Counted from the stretch's first letter, positions 40,602-48,365 are shown. The stretch: DNA of 64,000 nt from Streptomyces sp. ISL-94 (GCF_018614075.1 NZ_JAGGOZ010000014.1:40357-104356); one strand, 5' to 3'. Notes: generated by a model not told the origin, from the letters alone. Numbers and translations are program-made.

Positions 40602-40763
40602 TCAGTGCGGCAAGCAGAAGCAGAACGAGCCGTGGCACATGTAGCAGCTGGGGCGTCCGACGCAGCGGCACGACTGCAAGCAGTACACCGGCTCGGTGTG
40701 ATGCTTGACCGCCTCCTCGTCCGACTCGTCGTAGTCCTGTCGGCAGGTGGTGCATGTCGTCAT
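40602..40763 (-). CDS. Cys-rich mini-protein
   Basis: 53 residues if started at ATG 40763; the frame extends to ATG 40850. It contains nine cysteines: CTTC, then CLQSCRC, CYMCHGSFCFC, with VKHHTEP between. The spacing suggests one or two zinc sites or a metal-binding peptide. No strong ribosome site. Convergent with the late operon. Real gene is plausible because it is followed by a two-way hairpin. Confidence 0.5.
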   Translation of the reverse strand: MTTCTTCRQDYDESDEEAVKHHTEPVYCLQSCRCVGRPSCYMCHGSFCFCLPH

Positions 40764-40866
40764 GGAGCGAGTGTGGCAGATCTCTGGAAAGCCTGACGGA
40801 CGCCAAGTAGATGGTTGATAATGCCAGTTATCCAACATGTCACGCTCCATACCAGGGAGTGATCCA

Positions 40867-41601
40867 ATGCGCGTTCCGATCCACGTCGTGAACCAATGGC
40901 GCCCTCAGCAGTGCCGAACCACCGGCTACCTTCCCGGCGAGAACGTCATGCCGTACCTGAGGGAGAGCGACTACTCCACCCGCATCAAGCCCGACACGAT
41001 CATCGTGTTCTGTGAACGCAAGGCGTACCGGGTCGTTGAGATCAGCGAACGCCCGGTCGATCTCTGGCCGGAGCACTTCGTCAAGCAGTGGGAGCGGTAC
41101 ACCGAATGGTGGGTGGCTCAGGTCATCTCCGGCCGCGACATGGGCGAGCAGCCCGAGAAGGAAACCTGGGAACACCGTCCGCTCGTCCTGACCGTCCGGC
41201 CTGCCGACGAGCCCACGGCCAAGCCTACGGACTACGCCGTGCGCGCCGACCGCCCGTTCTACGTGCTGCCCGAGCACTACAGCGTCTGCCGTCTCTGCAA
41301 CGAGATTCCGCCCTGCACGCACGTCACCACCGAAGCCGCCGTCGACCATGAAATGCAGAAGACGGACCGGCTCATGGCCATCCGCAGCGGCTGTTGCCTC
41401 GGCTGCGGGGAGCCGATCACGTCCCGCATGAAGGCCATCCGCTTCCCCGGCCCGAACCTGTGGCGGCCCGACATGGGCAACGACTCTGCGGTGTTCCACT
41501 CCCGGCGCAACTGCGCGGACAGCATGTCCTCGTACCGGCAGCAGTGGGAACAGAAGGGGCACGCCACTCTCCAGCCCGAGCTGCCCGAGGAAGCGGCGTG
41601 A
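40867..41601 (+). CDS. Hypothetical protein coupled to integrase
   Basis: 244 residues. ATG 40867 chosen for GGGAG at 40854-40858; an ATG at 40837 lacks a site. Cys/His pairs CRLCNEIPPCTHV and CCLGCGEPIT suggest zinc binding; LWPEHFVKQWERYTEWWVAQ is aromatic-rich. Stop overlaps the integrase GTG by four bases, so the two are co-translated. GATAA-N6-TTATC (40817-40832) upstream is a palindrome that may be an operator or promoter element. Function unknown. Confidence 0.7.
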   Translation: MRVPIHVVNQWRPQQCRTTGYLPGENVMPYLRESDYSTRIKPDTIIVFCERKAYRVVEISERPVDLWPEHFVKQWERYTEWWVAQVISGRDMGEQPEKETWEHRPLVLTVRPADEPTAKPTDYAVRADRPFYVLPEHYSVCRLCNEIPPCTHVTTEAAVDHEMQKTDRLMAIRSGCCLGCGEPITSRMKAIRFPGPNLWRPDMGNDSAVFHSRRNCADSMSSYRQQWEQKGHATLQPELPEEAA

Positions 41602-42623
41602 CCGCCCTCGTCCCGCGCCAGTCGTCCGAAGTCTCCACCGCGCGGCACGACCCCCGCGACGACTGGCCCGCCGAAGCCCGCGGCCTCCGCGACCAGCTGA
41701 CCGAGGTCTACGGCGACCAGGACCCGCTGCCCAACGCGGCGGGCGCCTGGTGTGCCCGACAGAAGAGCGCCCACACGCGCCGCGCCTACGCCCGCAACCT
41801 CCTCCGCTGGGAAACCTACGCCCGTGGCGTCGGCATCCACCCCTTCCAAGCCAAGCTGCCGCTCGCCGACGCTTACGCCAACCACCTCACCCAGCAGCCC
41901 GGACGGGGCGGCAACACGCTCTCCCCGTCCGGTCAAGCCCAGGCCCTCGCGGCGGCCGGGTCGTTCTACGACTACGCCGTCCGCATTCAGGCCATCCCCG
42001 CGAGCCCGTTCACCCACGTCGAGCGGCCCTACGTCGACCCCGACCACAGCCCCACCCAAGGCATGACCCCCGACGAGGTCGACAAGCTCATCACCGCAGC
42101 CCGCGATTGGGCGCCCCGCTCCTACGCCCTCGTCGCCCTGCTCTACCTCCTCGGCACCCGCATCGATGAGACCCTCGCCCTCAACGTCACCGACCTCGGC
42201 TACGACCGCGGCCACCGCACCCTGCCGCTGCGCCGCAAGGGCGGCAAGCGGCAACTCGTCCCCGTACCCCCGCTTGCGCTCAACGCCCTCGAGCAGCATC
42301 TCGCCGGCCGCACCGAGGGGCCGCTCTTCACGACCGAGTCAGGCCGGCGCTGGTCCCAGCCCGAAGTCTGGAAGCACCTACGCGTCCTTGCCCGCGCGGC
42401 AGGCATTCCCGGCGCCGCCAGCATCAAGCCCCACACCTTGCGGCACCAGTTCATCACCGACAATCTCGCCGAGAACGTGCCGCTGGAGCGGGTCCAAGAC
42501 GCCGTTGGGCACAGCGACCCCCGGACGACGCAGAGATACAACCGACGGCGGCGCGCCCTCGACGACCACCCGACCTACGGCCTCGCCGCCCGCCTGGCCG
42601 CACGACTTGAGCAGGGGAAGTAG
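41598..42623 (+). CDS. int: Tyrosine site-specific recombinase (integrase)
   Basis: 341 residues from GTG. Core-binding domain about 45-140 (KSAHTRRAYARNLLRWETYA). The catalytic domain has the full set: Arg188 (LLGTRIDETLAL), Lys217 region (RRKGGKRQLVPV), His279/Arg282 (KPHTLRHQFI), His305 (AVGHSDP) and Tyr314 (TTQRYNRR). It would integrate and, with Xis, excise the prophage. Distance to tRNA-Trp is 5.8 kb, longer than usual, because cargo genes intervene. Confidence 0.93.
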   Translation: MTALVPRQSSEVSTARHDPRDDWPAEARGLRDQLTEVYGDQDPLPNAAGAWCARQKSAHTRRAYARNLLRWETYARGVGIHPFQAKLPLADAYANHLTQQPGRGGNTLSPSGQAQALAAAGSFYDYAVRIQAIPASPFTHVERPYVDPDHSPTQGMTPDEVDKLITAARDWAPRSYALVALLYLLGTRIDETLALNVTDLGYDRGHRTLPLRRKGGKRQLVPVPPLALNALEQHLAGRTEGPLFTTESGRRWSQPEVWKHLRVLARAAGIPGAASIKPHTLRHQFITDNLAENVPLERVQDAVGHSDPRTTQRYNRRRRALDDHPTYGLAARLAARLEQGK

Positions 42624-42627
42624 ACCA

Positions 42628-43035
42628 GTGAATCGACCCTGGGTGCGAAGGAACATCGGCCAGACCCGGCTATGGATGTCTATGCCTTACGACAAGGGCA
42701 ACCGGGCGTGGATTCACGAGGCCTTGAATGAGCGGATGCGACCTGAATGGAACCGTGGGGCGAAGCGGTGGGAGATCGCCAAGACACATCTTCGCCCGCT
42801 GGTCGAGGCTCTCGCCGCACGCTTCGGCGAGGTAGATGTCTACCTGCAGTTCTCGCGCCTCGAGCAGTGTCACGGCATGTGCCAGCGCGCTAGCGGCGAC
42901 GACTGCACCTGTTCCTGCATGGGAGAAAACCACCAGGGTGCCGCGTACTGGAAGCGGTGGATCAACGTCGGCGATGACGTCCTCGTCTCTGCCGAACGGC
43001 AGGAGCGTCACTTCCTGGTGCGCCGCAACCCCTAA
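42628..43035 (+). CDS. Hypothetical protein with C/H cluster
   Basis: 135 residues from GTG. WVRRNIGQTRLWMSMPYDKG and WEIAKTHLRPLVEALAARFG, then the cluster CHGMCQRASGDDCTCSCMGE followed by NHQG. Clusters of this CxGxC...CxCxC.G.NHG form occur in proteins of phages and plasmids and probably bind metal. Function unknown. Confidence 0.7.
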   Translation: MNRPWVRRNIGQTRLWMSMPYDKGNRAWIHEALNERMRPEWNRGAKRWEIAKTHLRPLVEALAARFGEVDVYLQFSRLEQCHGMCQRASGDDCTCSCMGENHQGAAYWKRWINVGDDVLVSAERQERHFLVRRNP

Positions 43036-43068
43036 CAAGACGTTAAGCGCTACCTGGAAGGAGTGAGT

Positions 43069-43314
43069 ATGGACGCGACGGACCTCGACTGGGCGTTCAC
43101 GCAGGGCTGGCCGGGCGATCCGACACTGAACGGCTTCGTGCCGCAGGTGGGCGAGCACGTGTTCTGCTACCGGCCGTCGGACGGTGCAACCCGGTGCGGC
43201 ACGGTCGACGACAACAGGGCCGGCCTCTTCCTGGCCACGTGCGCCAGCGGGCGCGTGGCACTGACAGCCGCCCGATGGGCAGTCACGGCAACGCCCGCCG
43301 CGGCCTGCGCGTGA
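43069..43314 (+). CDS. Small hypothetical protein
   Basis: 81 residues; ATG after GGAAGGAG at 43056-43063 (in-frame GTG two codons earlier is the alternative). DLDWAFTQGWPGDPTLNGFV, GEHVFCYRPSDGATRCGTV. Compact beta pattern. Family not recognised. Confidence 0.62.
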   Translation: MDATDLDWAFTQGWPGDPTLNGFVPQVGEHVFCYRPSDGATRCGTVDDNRAGLFLATCASGRVALTAARWAVTATPAAACA

Positions 43315-43391
43315 GAAGTGTTCGGTTCGGTTGCCCGGCGCCGGACCGACCCCCTCCGGCACACTGGAGCCTCGCCGTCGTAGGAGGTACC

Positions 43392-43937
43392 GTGCCGCTG
43401 CTCGACCGCCCCACCCTGTCCGTGTCTGACGCCAGCGCGCTGCTCGCCGAGACTCGGAGCGACGCGTTGTTGCACGCAGCGGCGTCCCTGATGCTGCTGG
43501 CCGGCGCTCGACCTCAGGAGGTCTCCGAAGCGCGCGTCGCCGACTACCAGCCAGGGGCCGAGCCCCGAATCTGGCTCGGCCAGCGGTGGATCAGCCTGCG
43601 TCAGATCCGCATCGCCCCCGCAGCCGCCCGCGCCATCGACGAGTACCTGGCCACGCAGGACACAGATCCGGAGGAACCGCTGCTGATCGGGCTGCAGAGC
43701 GTAAACGAGGTGCACAATCTGGTCCGGCTCGCCGCAGTGCGTGCGGGTGTCGATGCAGGTGCGCACTCGCTGCGCCAGGCGGCGATTGCCGCAGCGCTGT
43801 ACGACGGGGCGCCGCCGCGTCACATCGAGGCGTACTTCGGGATGAACAAGTCTCTCGACCCTGTGCAACCGGCGGGGGTGCCGGAGGGCTACGACGTGGC
43901 GATGGCTCGCACGCTCGAGGCGGCATTCGGCGGATGA
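43392..43937 (+). CDS. Degenerate tyrosine-recombinase-like protein
   Basis: 181 residues from GTG after TAGGAGG at 43381-43387. It resembles only the catalytic domain of a Xer/integrase. Arg40 in LLAGARPQEVSEARVAD and His125/Arg128 in GAHSLRQAAI align with box I and HxxR. Where a real enzyme has GHxxxxTTxxY it reads YFGMNKSLDPVQPA, so the second His and the nucleophilic Tyr are lost, and there is no core-binding domain. Probably not a recombinase; it could bind DNA or modulate Int. It is followed by a terminator. Confidence 0.68.
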   Translation: MPLLDRPTLSVSDASALLAETRSDALLHAAASLMLLAGARPQEVSEARVADYQPGAEPRIWLGQRWISLRQIRIAPAAARAIDEYLATQDTDPEEPLLIGLQSVNEVHNLVRLAAVRAGVDAGAHSLRQAAIAAALYDGAPPRHIEAYFGMNKSLDPVQPAGVPEGYDVAMARTLEAAFGG

Positions 43938-43952
43938 CGCCTGTCGCACTGA

Positions 43953-43976
43953 AGCCCCCGCCTTCGGGCGGGGGCT
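43953..43976 (+). terminator. Terminator after integrase cluster
   Basis: A 10-bp perfect stem AGCCCCCGCC / GGCGGGGGCT with TTCG tetraloop, then CTTG, 15 bases after the stop. Confidence 0.88.
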
Positions 43977-44233
43977 CTTGCGTATCCGGAACTTCCCCTG
44001 TCATATGCCTACCGACCGCAGTCGGCCCGTGCGTATGGTGTGGCTCCGGACCATCCCGGGCCCGTCGCCCTCCCGGCTCCCCACGGGAGGGTTGTCGCGC
44101 GCCTACGCCACGGGTAGTGAGCCTCGCCCTCCCAGCCAGCCCGCCGCAGGAACGCCACACCGCCGGATTGCGCACACGCGCCAGCCGGGTGAACCTGAAG
44201 GAGATCCTGACCCCTCACACACCAGGGATAGCC
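43977..44233. other. Non-coding, structured spacer
   Basis: No convincing gene in about 250 bases. It holds a possible -10 (TATGGT, 44034-44039), a hairpin CCCTCCCG / CGGGAGGG (44068-44075, 44084-44091) and a GAAGGAG-like site (44197-44203). It could be a promoter with a structured leader for the membrane protein at 44234, or a small RNA. Confidence 0.4.
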
Positions 44234-44506
44234 ATGATCAAGAAGCTGCACGAGATGGGCATGCGTAGCGAGCACGCGTACATGGCAGCGTTCGCCTCGA
44301 TCGGTCTTTCCATCGCCACATGGGTGACGTCACTCAAGGCCGAGCCGGGTGCCGGCCTCGATCGCGCTGACCGGTGGGGAATCTTCGTGGGCGAATGGGC
44401 CCCCACCTTCTTCGGGCTCGGCCTGGCCCTGTCCCACTACGAGCAGTCGGAAGGCACCCTCCTCGCCAGCGTCAGCGACATCCGCGAGGAACGCGAAGCC
44501 ATGTAG
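44234..44506 (+). CDS. Two-pass membrane protein
   Basis: 90 residues. AYMAAFASIGLSIATWVTSL and WAPTFFGLGLALSHYEQS are likely membrane helices; the ends are charged. No family recognised. It is the first gene of the block between integrase terminator and tRNA; possible lysogenic cargo such as exclusion, but there is no direct evidence. Confidence 0.6.
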   Translation: MIKKLHEMGMRSEHAYMAAFASIGLSIATWVTSLKAEPGAGLDRADRWGIFVGEWAPTFFGLGLALSHYEQSEGTLLASVSDIREEREAM

Positions 44507-44514
44507 CACCTACG

Positions 44515-44853
44515 TCAGTCCAGCACGCCGAGCAGGGTGTCGGGGCTGCAGTACGGGCACGGCGGAATCTTGTCGACGCCGAGCGCGCGCAGGGCCGCCT
44601 GCCGGCTGATCGGCCGCATCCGCCAGCCCTTGCCGCCCATGGTGCAGCCGCCGGCGTGGACCCGGACGGGGTGCCGGCCGAGGTCGGTCTCCAGCTCCCA
44701 GTCCGGCGGCGGGGCCTGCGGCAAGCGCGCGGCCTGCTCGGTCAGGCGCTGCTCCTCGGCCACGATCCAGCCGCGGGTTCGCTCCAGGTCGCGCAGCTGC
44801 ACCTTCTCCAGGAACCGGAGCAGGTCGAGACGAGGAGCGGAATTATCGGACAC
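44515..44853 (-). CDS. DUF6233 family protein
   Basis: 112 residues. PRLDLLRFLEKVQLRDLERT, PPPDWELE, then HPVRVHAGGCTMGGKGWRMR and CPYCSPDTLLGVLD are the DUF6233 hallmarks (the C-terminal CPxCxPDTxLGxLD is diagnostic). Very common in Streptomyces mobile DNA; function unknown. Convergent with the membrane protein gene. Confidence 0.85.
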   Translation of the reverse strand: MSDNSAPRLDLLRFLEKVQLRDLERTRGWIVAEEQRLTEQAARLPQAPPPDWELETDLGRHPVRVHAGGCTMGGKGWRMRPISRQAALRALGVDKIPPCPYCSPDTLLGVLD

Positions 44854-45023
44854 GTGTTCGAGTCTACCGCTGGAGAGAGCCGCCGTTGTCAGTGGCCAGC
44901 GATACGCTCATCGCATCATCCGCAGGCACTCCTACCTTGCGGGGATGCTGCGGGCTGCAGCTGCTCGATCCCGCCCCACCGGACCCCGATCCCGGGGACA
45001 GCGCCCGGCGGGGCGGCGGCATG

Positions 45024-45188
45024 TCAGGCCGCGGGTTCGACCTCGGTGTGGATCGCCGCCTGCCACTCCTCGAGCAGCTGCTGATACTCGGGCGCCCCTG
45101 CGCCACCGGCTGCCACGAGGGCCCGGATGTGGGCGTTGACCTCGGCCGCAGGGCGCGCAGTGCCACGGTCGGATGAGGTGGGGGACAT
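45024..45188 (-). CDS. Small conserved-type protein
   Basis: 54 residues from ATG 45188. VNAHIRALVAAGGAGAPEYQ and QLLEEWQAAIHTEVEPAA match the pattern of short Streptomyces proteins with a Y-xx-LLxEW helix. No strong ribosome site. Divergent from the HAD gene, 48 bases away. Confidence 0.52.
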   Translation of the reverse strand: MSPTSSDRGTARPAAEVNAHIRALVAAGGAGAPEYQQLLEEWQAAIHTEVEPAA

Positions 45189-45236
45189 GTCGCACAGGAT
45201 ATCGGGCCACACCCACAGCGCCGTAGGCTTGCCGAC

Positions 45237-45902
45237 ATGATTCGGACTGTCGTGCTGGACGTCGGCGAGACACTCACCAAAGACGACCGCTACTGGGCGA
45301 GCTGGGCGGACTGGCTCGACGTCCCCCGGCACACCCTCTCCGCGCTAGTCGGCGCCGTGGTCGTCGATGGCCGCGACAACGCGGACGCCCTCCGCCTACT
45401 GAAGCCCGGCATCGACGTCACCGCCGAGTACGCTGCCCGCGAGGCCGCCGGCCGCGGCGAACAGCTCAACGAAACCGACCTGTACGACGACGTCCGACCC
45501 GCCCTCGCCACCCTGCAGGACATGGGCATTCGTGTCGTGATCGCCGGGAACCAGAGCACCAAAATGGGGAGCCTGCTCCGCGCCCTGCAGCTGCCCGCGG
45601 ACCTCGTCGTAACATCCGCCGACTGGGGCGTCGCCAAGCCCAGCCCCGACTTCTTTCATCAGGTCATAGGTGCTGCCCAGGCCCCCGCAGATCAGACGCT
45701 GTACGTTGGCGATCACCCGCAGAACGACATCTTCCCCGCCGCCGCTGCCGGGCTGCTGACCGCGCACCTGCGCCGCGGGCCGTGGGGCTACTGGTGGGCC
45801 GACGACGAGACTGTGCAGCAGGACGCCGACTATTCCATCGACTCCCTGCTCGACATCCCCCACCTCGTCAACCCGTCTCAGGGAAAGGCCAGTCCACACT
45901 GA
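45237..45902 (+). CDS. HAD-family hydrolase
   Basis: 221 residues. Motif I TVVLDVGETLTKDD supplies the nucleophile as DVGET (Asp8; the usual second Asp is Glu). Motif II is VVIAGNQS, motif III the Lys in GVAKPSPDFF, motif IV LYVGDHPQND. Phosphatase-like on a small metabolite. TAGGCT (45224-45229) lies eight bases upstream of ATG, so transcription may start at or near the start codon (leaderless). It is followed by the XRE-TPR gene, a pairing seen elsewhere in Streptomyces islands. Confidence 0.88.
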   Translation: MIRTVVLDVGETLTKDDRYWASWADWLDVPRHTLSALVGAVVVDGRDNADALRLLKPGIDVTAEYAAREAAGRGEQLNETDLYDDVRPALATLQDMGIRVVIAGNQSTKMGSLLRALQLPADLVVTSADWGVAKPSPDFFHQVIGAAQAPADQTLYVGDHPQNDIFPAAAAGLLTAHLRRGPWGYWWADDETVQQDADYSIDSLLDIPHLVNPSQGKASPH

Positions 45903-45946
45903 CCGGGCCCGGTAGCGTGCGACCACCAGCCTGAACGGAGCACTCC

Positions 45947-47125
45947 GTGGTCGCGGACACCCACCAGATCGGGCAGCGCATCGCAGCCCGCCGCAGAGCC
46001 GCCCGCATGACTCAGGAAGACCTGGCCACGGCAGCAGGGCTGTCCTACGCCATGGTCCGCGCCATAGAGCGAGGCGCCCGCGGCCCCAGCGACACCAGCC
46101 TGGAAGCCCTGGCTGGAGCCCTCGGGGTAGACGCGTCTCGGCTCACCTCCGGTTACACCGGTACCGCGCTACGCGTCCGGGCGGCACTCCCCGAAATCTC
46201 GGCCGCCATCGCCGGCTACGACATCCCCTTGGACCCACCCACCATTCTGCTGGGCCAGCTACGCGAGGAGCTCGCCGCCGCGGTCACCTGGAGGCTCGCA
46301 GCCCAGTACGGAAAGATCGCCTCCACGATCCCGGCGATACTCACGTCCGCGCTCCAGCACCTGCACGCCGCCGATGCGGCTGGCCGGGCCGCGGCTGCCG
46401 CGCTGGTCGTCTCGGCAGCCCGGACCGCCGACGCGGTCGCCTACAAGCACGGTTCCCGAGACCTCTCAGCCCGCCTGATCGACGTCATGCGGTGGGCCGC
46501 CGCCCAGACCGGCGACGCCATCCTGCAGGCCTCAGTCGCCTACACCGGCGCCGAGACTTTCCTCGCCGCCCGCGCCTACCGCGTCGGACAGAAAGCCCTC
46601 GAGGCAGCCATCGACGCAGGACCGCATCCCGTCAGCCCCGAGGCCGCAGCAGCCCAGGCAGCACTCCACATGCGAACCGCGGTCGTCGCCGCCCGAGCCC
46701 AGAATGCGGACGCCGCACACGACCACCTGCAGCACGCGCGCACTCTCTCCAACGACCTGACCGAGGGCATCTACCTGGGTACGGCGGTAGGCCCTTCCTC
46801 GGTCCGCATCCATGAAGTCGCTGTAGCGGTCAGCCTCGGCGGCGAGCACGTGGGCGACGCCCTGGCCGTGGCCAAGGAGTGGAAGCCCGGCGAGGAGATC
46901 CCCGCGGAACGCCGCAGCGGCTTCTACGTCGAGCTCGGTCGGGCCCAGCTGTGGGCCGGCCGCCCGGACGACGCATTCGAGTCCCTGAAGGTGGCCCGTC
47001 GACTGGCCCCGCAGGCCGTCCGCGAGCACCCCTGGGCTCGCGAGGACATCGAGACGATCCGCAGGCTCAAGCGGGCCGACGCCGAAAGCCTGACCGCCTA
47101 CGCCGAGTGGATCGGGGTGCTCTGA
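45947..47125 (+). CDS. XRE regulator with TPR-like helical domain
   Basis: 392 residues from GTG after ACGGAG at 45935-45940. N-terminal HTH, about 8-65: IAARRRAARMTQEDLATAAG, then MVRAIERGARGPSDTSLEAL. The rest is a helical-repeat domain (AVTWRLAAQYGKIASTIPAI, AAQAALHMRTAVVAARAQNA, FYVELGRAQLWAGRPDDAFE). Streptomyces have many such one-component regulators that sense peptides or partner proteins. A TAGCGT box (45912-45917) may be the promoter -10. Confidence 0.85.
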   Translation: MVADTHQIGQRIAARRRAARMTQEDLATAAGLSYAMVRAIERGARGPSDTSLEALAGALGVDASRLTSGYTGTALRVRAALPEISAAIAGYDIPLDPPTILLGQLREELAAAVTWRLAAQYGKIASTIPAILTSALQHLHAADAAGRAAAAALVVSAARTADAVAYKHGSRDLSARLIDVMRWAAAQTGDAILQASVAYTGAETFLAARAYRVGQKALEAAIDAGPHPVSPEAAAAQAALHMRTAVVAARAQNADAAHDHLQHARTLSNDLTEGIYLGTAVGPSSVRIHEVAVAVSLGGEHVGDALAVAKEWKPGEEIPAERRSGFYVELGRAQLWAGRPDDAFESLKVARRLAPQAVREHPWAREDIETIRRLKRADAESLTAYAEWIGVL

Positions 47126-47130
47126 AAACC

Positions 47131-47145
47131 GCTACACGATGTAGC
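47131..47145. promoter_or_regulatory. Palindrome after the XRE-TPR gene
   Basis: GCTACA-CGA-TGTAGC, a perfect palindrome 5 bases after the stop. Candidate operator of the XRE-TPR regulator for the zinc-ribbon gene downstream, or a weak hairpin terminator. Confidence 0.4.
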
Positions 47146-47209
47146 AGTTGTGCCCATCCCAGCGGTCCATGATCTGGCTGTGCCCACACCACAGCAGATC
47201 GGAGGGGCT

Positions 47210-47536
47210 ATGACAGACCCTGCCCTCGACGGCGTCAGCATCGCCCGCCTCCACGGCGAGGCGTGCTGGGACTGCGGCGCCGTCAACACTGCCCTTCACC
47301 CCGCAGGCGCCGTCACCACCGAGGCCGGCAAGGAATGGCTGATCGTGAAGTGCGACGAGCATCGCGCGCGGCCCATCTGCCGCCTTTGCCAGCAGCCCAT
47401 CGCAGCGGATCCGGTACGGGTCATTCGTCACTCGGCAAGTGGCGTGCGACCTGACGACATGGAGCACTCACCCCGCGATCCCGAATGCAGCCCGATCGTG
47501 GCGAGCGCCCTGCGGCGCCGAGCGCGCCGCACCTGA
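47210..47536 (+). CDS. Zinc-ribbon protein
   Basis: 108 residues; ATG after GGAGGGG at 47201-47207. CWDCGAVNTALHPAG, VKCDEHRARPICRLCQQPIA give at least CxxC...C..H...CxxC. Resembles small zinc-ribbon proteins next to HTH regulators in Streptomyces islands. Followed by a terminator. Confidence 0.68.
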   Translation: MTDPALDGVSIARLHGEACWDCGAVNTALHPAGAVTTEAGKEWLIVKCDEHRARPICRLCQQPIAADPVRVIRHSASGVRPDDMEHSPRDPECSPIVASALRRRARRT

Positions 47537-47538
47537 GC

Positions 47539-47580
47539 TCCCGCTCCTCCTGACTGCGGCGGCGGCCGGGAGGAGCGGGA
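47539..47580 (+). terminator. Terminator after the zinc-ribbon gene
   Basis: A 12-bp perfect stem TCCCGCTCCTCC / GGAGGAGCGGGA with an 18-base loop. Confidence 0.78.
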
Positions 47581-47602
47581 ACCCGCCAGTCCGGTAGTGT
47601 TC

Positions 47603-47615
47603 ACTTAAATTAAGT
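47603..47615. promoter_or_regulatory. AT-rich palindrome ACTTAA-A-TTAAGT
   Basis: A perfect 13-base palindrome, strikingly A/T-rich for this genome, in a 250-bp gap (47537-47785) with no convincing gene. Candidate operator or integration-host-type site near the element's right end. Confidence 0.4.
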
Positions 47616-47785
47616 TTCGCACGGGCGTTCGAGTATAGGTCAGTGAACTGTCCGTCAGGTGATGCCTGTTGGCGGCGTTTGCGCAGGTGGCTCGCGGCCG
47701 CACGTGCATATATCTGCGAAGCCCATGGCGCTCGGTGCATGGGGCAGGCAGACTGGGGCAATCGCGCTGAGTGGCCGAAAGGTCT

Positions 47786-48025
47786 CTATGCGTTTGGCGG
47801 TAGCAAGCTCTTCACCGAGACCCGGAGGACGCAGGCGATGCGCAGGAGGTTGCTGAACTTGGCGTCCGTGGTGCCTCGCTCGATGCGCTGGATGGTGGAC
47901 CGATCGATGCCGGCGCGCTCGGCCAGCCGCTCCTGGGTGAGGTTCTCGTGGAGGCGGGCGACGCGGACGCGGTCGCCCAGTTCTACCTGAGCCTCGCGAA
48001 TCCATTGATCTTGATCGGCTGGCAC
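47786..48025 (-). CDS. XRE-type repressor
   Basis: 79 residues from GTG. The HTH spans about 16-70 (LGDRVRVARLHENLTQERLA, GIDRSTIQRIERGTTDAKFS, LLRIACVLRVSVKSLLP). It is a stand-alone Cro/CI-like DNA-binding domain without dimerisation or cleavage domain. Its position nearest the attachment site and the repeats upstream suggest an autoregulated prophage regulator; host or cargo origin cannot be excluded. Confidence 0.82.
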   Translation of the reverse strand: MPADQDQWIREAQVELGDRVRVARLHENLTQERLAERAGIDRSTIQRIERGTTDAKFSNLLRIACVLRVSVKSLLPPNA

Positions 48026-48089
48026 CAGCTCAGGTCAGCTCAACAAGATCAACTTGTCAGCAGCAAAATTGAAGCACTTTATGATCTTG
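48005..48089. promoter_or_regulatory. TTGATCTTG repeat operator of the XRE gene
   Basis: TTGATCTTG (48005-48013), its exact inverse CAAGATCAA (48044-48052) and TGATCTTG (48082-48089) surround the start region of the XRE gene. An overlapping ACAAG-N5-CTTGT (48043-48057) lies inside. Such spaced half-sites are typical of cooperative repressor binding. Confidence 0.55.
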
Positions 48090-48365
48090 GTGGATCGGTC
48101 GGCCGATAGAGCGGCGGCCGATTGACGCGGGGCACCTCCCAGACGAGGCCCCTCAGACGTGCCGGGCGCCTGGAGGTGGTGGGGCCATCGCCTCGTACCC
48201 GGCACAGGGCGGCCCCCCTCGCGGAAACCGAGGGGGGCCGCTCCGTATGCGTTCGTGACCAGCGCACTTTCACGGATCCCCGTAGGGGACTTTTAGGGGA
48301 TGCGGCCCACCTTGCAGCCTTCCATCAGGTTCCAGCAGACCACCAGCAGGTTCCGAGAAAACAGC
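48090..48365. other. Gene-free end of the element
   Basis: No convincing gene. It contains a direct repeat GGCCGAT (48099, 48114), an imperfect hairpin CACCTCCCAG / CTGGAGGTG (48132-48177 region), the strong hairpin at 48209-48241, and a small TCCCC-GTA-GGGGA hairpin followed by CTTTT (48277-48294). It is expected to hold one arm of the attachment region, but no core repeat can be proven because the left junction is outside the window. Confidence 0.5.
48209..48241. terminator. Strong hairpin near element end
   Basis: A 13-bp perfect stem GCGGCCCCCCTCG / CGAGGGGGGCCGC, loop CGGAAAC. Likely bidirectional terminator. Confidence 0.75.

Noticed and set aside
47643..47990. Plus-strand frame opposite the XRE repressor
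   Set aside because: Composition (RRRLLNLASVVPRSMRWMVD) is atypical and no family fits, while the minus strand encodes a clear XRE domain.
48079..48273. 64-codon minus-strand frame near the element end
   Set aside because: Arg/Pro-rich, spans a strong terminator hairpin and has no ribosome site.
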